From positions 18,356 to 82,355 of the forward strand of contig JANYGK010000036.1 of NCBI GenBank assembly GCA_025362395.1: DNA of 64,000 bases. Direction: 5' to 3'. Below are positions 62,178 to 64,000 of this stretch, one piece after another (position 1 is the stretch's first letter; each line of letters begins with the position of its first letter). The stretch is from Bacteroidota bacterium (GTDB lineage Bacteria; Bacteroidota; Bacteroidia; B-17B0; Aurantibacillaceae). The position numbers and the translations under genes were made by a program. The notes beneath the pieces are model-generated. The model was given only the letters and a program-made list of their open reading frames with translations. It had not been told where the DNA came from and did not search any database.

Positions 62178-62233
62178 AAAAACTAAAAACTAAAAACTAA
62201 AAACTAAAAACTAAAAACTAAAAACTAAAAACT
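62178..62233. repeat. Heptanucleotide tandem repeat AAAAACT x8
   Basis: Eight perfect copies of AAAAACT occupy the gap between ispG and the TPR gene. The last two bases fall in the ispG stop codon (TAG on the minus strand at 62232-62234). Seven is not a multiple of three, and the run ends 22 bp before the TPR start, so copy-number change would shift promoter spacing without changing ispG. Confidence 0.9.
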
Positions 62234-64000
62234 AATTCTTCTCTACCCAATCGCCGTGTTCTTTTATAAGGTCAATTAGTTCATTAACGGCATTATCACT
62301 CGGCACGTTTTTTTTAACCACTTCTTTTCCTTTATATAAAGAAATTTTACCAACACCAACACCAACATAACCGTAATCCGCATCAGCCATTTCGCCCGGC
62401 CCGTTTACAATGCAGCCCATAATCCCAATTTTTATTCCTTTTAAATGATCCGTACGCTCTCTTATTTTTTGAGTGGTTTCCTGCAGGTCAAATAAGGTTC
62501 TTCCGCAGCTTGGGCAAGAAATATATTCCGTTTTACTGATGCGTGTTCTTGTTGCCTGTAAAATACCAAAGCCTGTTGAATTAACAACCTGTGTTGAAGT
62601 TGAATTTATTTGCTTCAGCCAAATTCCGTCTCCCAAACCGTCCAATAATAATGCACCCGCATCTGTAGAAGCTCCCAGTTGAAAATCCTGTTCTTCTACT
62701 CCCGAATAAGAACGTTGTATAATAACCGGTAACTTCACATCCTGTTCCGCAAGCGTTATAAATAGTCTTCTTAGCTCTGCCATGGCATGGGTGTTAAGGG
62801 TTTCAACAATCAGCACAACATTGGTTTTATCTTTTATGACAGTTAAAAATTCAATTGATAAAACCTGTTTTGTAATGGCAACAAAATTTAATTCAGGATG
62901 TACTTTTTCACTGCGTAAAAATTCTTCACCAAAAAATAAAGGGTATTGCCTTACAGGATTTTCAAGCTCCTCCCAGGTTTCCGAATTATAAATAATTCCT
63001 AAAGTTCCCGGAATTTCAAAGTCAACGTAATTATTGCCAACGTATATAAAATCGCAGGCCATATCCGTAATATTCCATTTATCTAAAGGAATAGAATAAT
63101 TATAACCCAACGGAAAAAAAGAAGCAGGAGAAATTTGGTCTCTTTCACTCAGGTCACCTATAACCCGCGGAACGTTATGTCCTCCAATATTAACCACAAT
63201 AAGGCTTTCGCGTCTTTGGTAATCGTAAGGATCATAAGGCAAATAAATTTTTCCGTTATCGGTTTTTAAAGGTTCAATAGCATCATGAGGTACCCTGTGT
63301 GTGTATCTGTCAACTAAAGCTTTCGCTACAGGAATTTCATATTCCGGTTCTTCCGTTAGCGAAACCCTAACCGTATCGCCTAAACCGTCTTCCAATAATG
63401 TGCCTATTCCAACAGCCGATTTTATTCGTCCGTCTTCGCCGTCACCGGCTTCCGTAACTCCTAAATGCAAAGGATAGCTGCGGCCGGTCTCAATCATTTT
63501 TTGTACCAATAACCGGTACGCTTGTACCATAACCTGTGTGTTACTGGCTTTCATAGAAATAATAATGTTACGGTAATTCAGATCCTCACAAATACGTAAA
63601 AATTCAAAAGCCGATTCTACCATTCCTAAAGGCGTATCACCGTAGCGGCTTAAAATCCTGTCGCTCAGCGAACCGTGATTGGTGCCGATGCGCATTGCTG
63701 TACCGTACTCCTTGCAAATATTTACAAGAGGAGTAAAACGCTGCCTGATCCTTTCTAATTCGTGCTCGTAAGCAGTATCCGTATAATCTATTTCTTCAAA
63801 TTTTTTCTTATCTGCATAATTTCCAGGGTTCACCCTTACCTTTTCAATAATGCGGGCGGCATATTCTGCGGCATTCGGTGTAAAATGAATGTCTGCTACC
63901 AAAGGTGTATTAAAGCCCGCAGCTACCAGTTCTTTTTTAATGAACTCTAAATTTTTTGCTTCATTAATGCTCGGCGCAGTAATTCGTACCAGCTCACAAC
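62232..64000 (-). CDS. ispG: 4-hydroxy-3-methylbut-2-enyl diphosphate synthase (IspG), 5' end outside window
   Basis: This iron-sulfur enzyme of the MEP isoprenoid pathway is open to the window edge; codons before 63902 read CELVRITAPSINEAKNLEFI into VADIHFTPNAA, so the true start lies beyond 64000. Visible are GTNHGSLSDRIL, the large insert domain found in Bacteroidota and plant forms, and the cluster-binding SCPSCGRTLFDLQETT with MGCIVNGPGEMADADYGYVG. The end is EKN then TAG. At least 589 residues are present; the family's long form is about 650. Confidence 0.95.
   Translation of the reverse strand, partial: CELVRITAPSINEAKNLEFIKKELVAAGFNTPLVADIHFTPNAAEYAARIIEKVRVNPGNYADKKKFEEIDYTDTAYEHELERIRQRFTPLVNICKEYGTAMRIGTNHGSLSDRILSRYGDTPLGMVESAFEFLRICEDLNYRNIIISMKASNTQVMVQAYRLLVQKMIETGRSYPLHLGVTEAGDGEDGRIKSAVGIGTLLEDGLGDTVRVSLTEEPEYEIPVAKALVDRYTHRVPHDAIEPLKTDNGKIYLPYDPYDYQRRESLIVVNIGGHNVPRVIGDLSERDQISPASFFPLGYNYSIPLDKWNITDMACDFIYVGNNYVDFEIPGTLGIIYNSETWEELENPVRQYPLFFGEEFLRSEKVHPELNFVAITKQVLSIEFLTVIKDKTNVVLIVETLNTHAMAELRRLFITLAEQDVKLPVIIQRSYSGVEEQDFQLGASTDAGALLLDGLGDGIWLKQINSTSTQVVNSTGFGILQATRTRISKTEYISCPSCGRTLFDLQETTQKIRERTDHLKGIKIGIMGCIVNGPGEMADADYGYVGVGVGKISLYKGKEVVKKNVPSDNAVNELIDLIKEHGDWVEKN

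Noticed and set aside
62178..62233. CRISPR-like array
   Set aside because: The unit is only 7 bp with no spacers and no cas genes are present; it is a simple tandem repeat.

Overview
This window is AT-rich chromosomal DNA of a free-living member of the Bacteroidota. I cannot name the genus. The evidence is a type IX secretion (T9SS) type A substrate, a PorP/SprF-type membrane protein beside a type B (gliding-motility C-terminal domain) substrate, the gene order parA-parB-DUF5683-dapB-lepB with a DUF5684-LepB fusion, a large insert-containing IspG, bacillithiol synthesis (BshB1), and promoters matching the Bacteroidota consensus TTTG-N19-TAnnTTTG. I saw no rRNA, tRNA, CRISPR array, prophage or transposase gene.

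Layout. 0-11 kb: the end of an AsnB-like gene, bshB1, a 1249-residue T9SS substrate and a 1879-residue alpha-2-macroglobulin, these last three on the minus strand. 11.3-19.8 kb: a plus-strand run with a small ORF, an E2 acyltransferase, a PorE-like envelope protein, a methyltransferase, a ZIP transporter and priA. 19.8-20.8 kb: a small lipoprotein gene and a 740-bp stretch holding two decayed genes. 20.8-28.4 kb: tyrosine catabolism (hpd, hmgA) split by a barrel/di-haem peroxidase operon and an unknown lipoprotein, then trhO and an SDR threonine dehydrogenase. 28.6-35 kb: a YwqK-repeat protein, cysS, an M28 peptidase and polA on the plus strand. 35-42.5 kb: minus-strand housekeeping genes (DEAD-box helicase, DUF3820, lepB, dapB, DUF5683, parB, parA, a metallo-hydrolase). 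42.6-48.5 kb: FMN reductase, rnhA, M42 peptidase, GH3, LysE, DUF493 and aldose epimerase. 48.5-58.3 kb: surface-sugar genes, with a GT39-like transferase, gmhA, an HddC-like nucleotidyltransferase, a GmhB-like phosphatase and a GT2 on the plus strand, facing ugd, a UDP-glucuronate decarboxylase and a DegT aminotransferase on the minus strand. 58.5-64 kb: a RecD-like helicase, the SprF / type B / TPR trio and ispG.

How the genes work together. The sugar genes suggest a glycan containing activated heptose (GmhA, GmhB and HddC steps; the kinase is not in the window) and UDP-glucuronate/UDP-xylose (Ugd then decarboxylase). HPPD and homogentisate dioxygenase are consecutive steps from 4-hydroxyphenylpyruvate to maleylacetoacetate. 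The T9SS-linked genes point to surface display or gliding.

Most of the window is ordinary core genome, and I found no convincing wholly new system. The best leads are a di-haem peroxidase carrying a complete EF-hand loop, encoded 10 bp after an outer-membrane barrel; a 183-residue type B secreted protein locked into a TPR/SprF operon; three disrupted loci (a nucleotidyltransferase remnant with a TGA-interrupted partner, a thioesterase stub joined to a TAG-interrupted barrel, and a frameshifted four-helix-bundle gene); a run of TTG start codons in the sugar operon; and several intergenic hairpin or simple-repeat elements.
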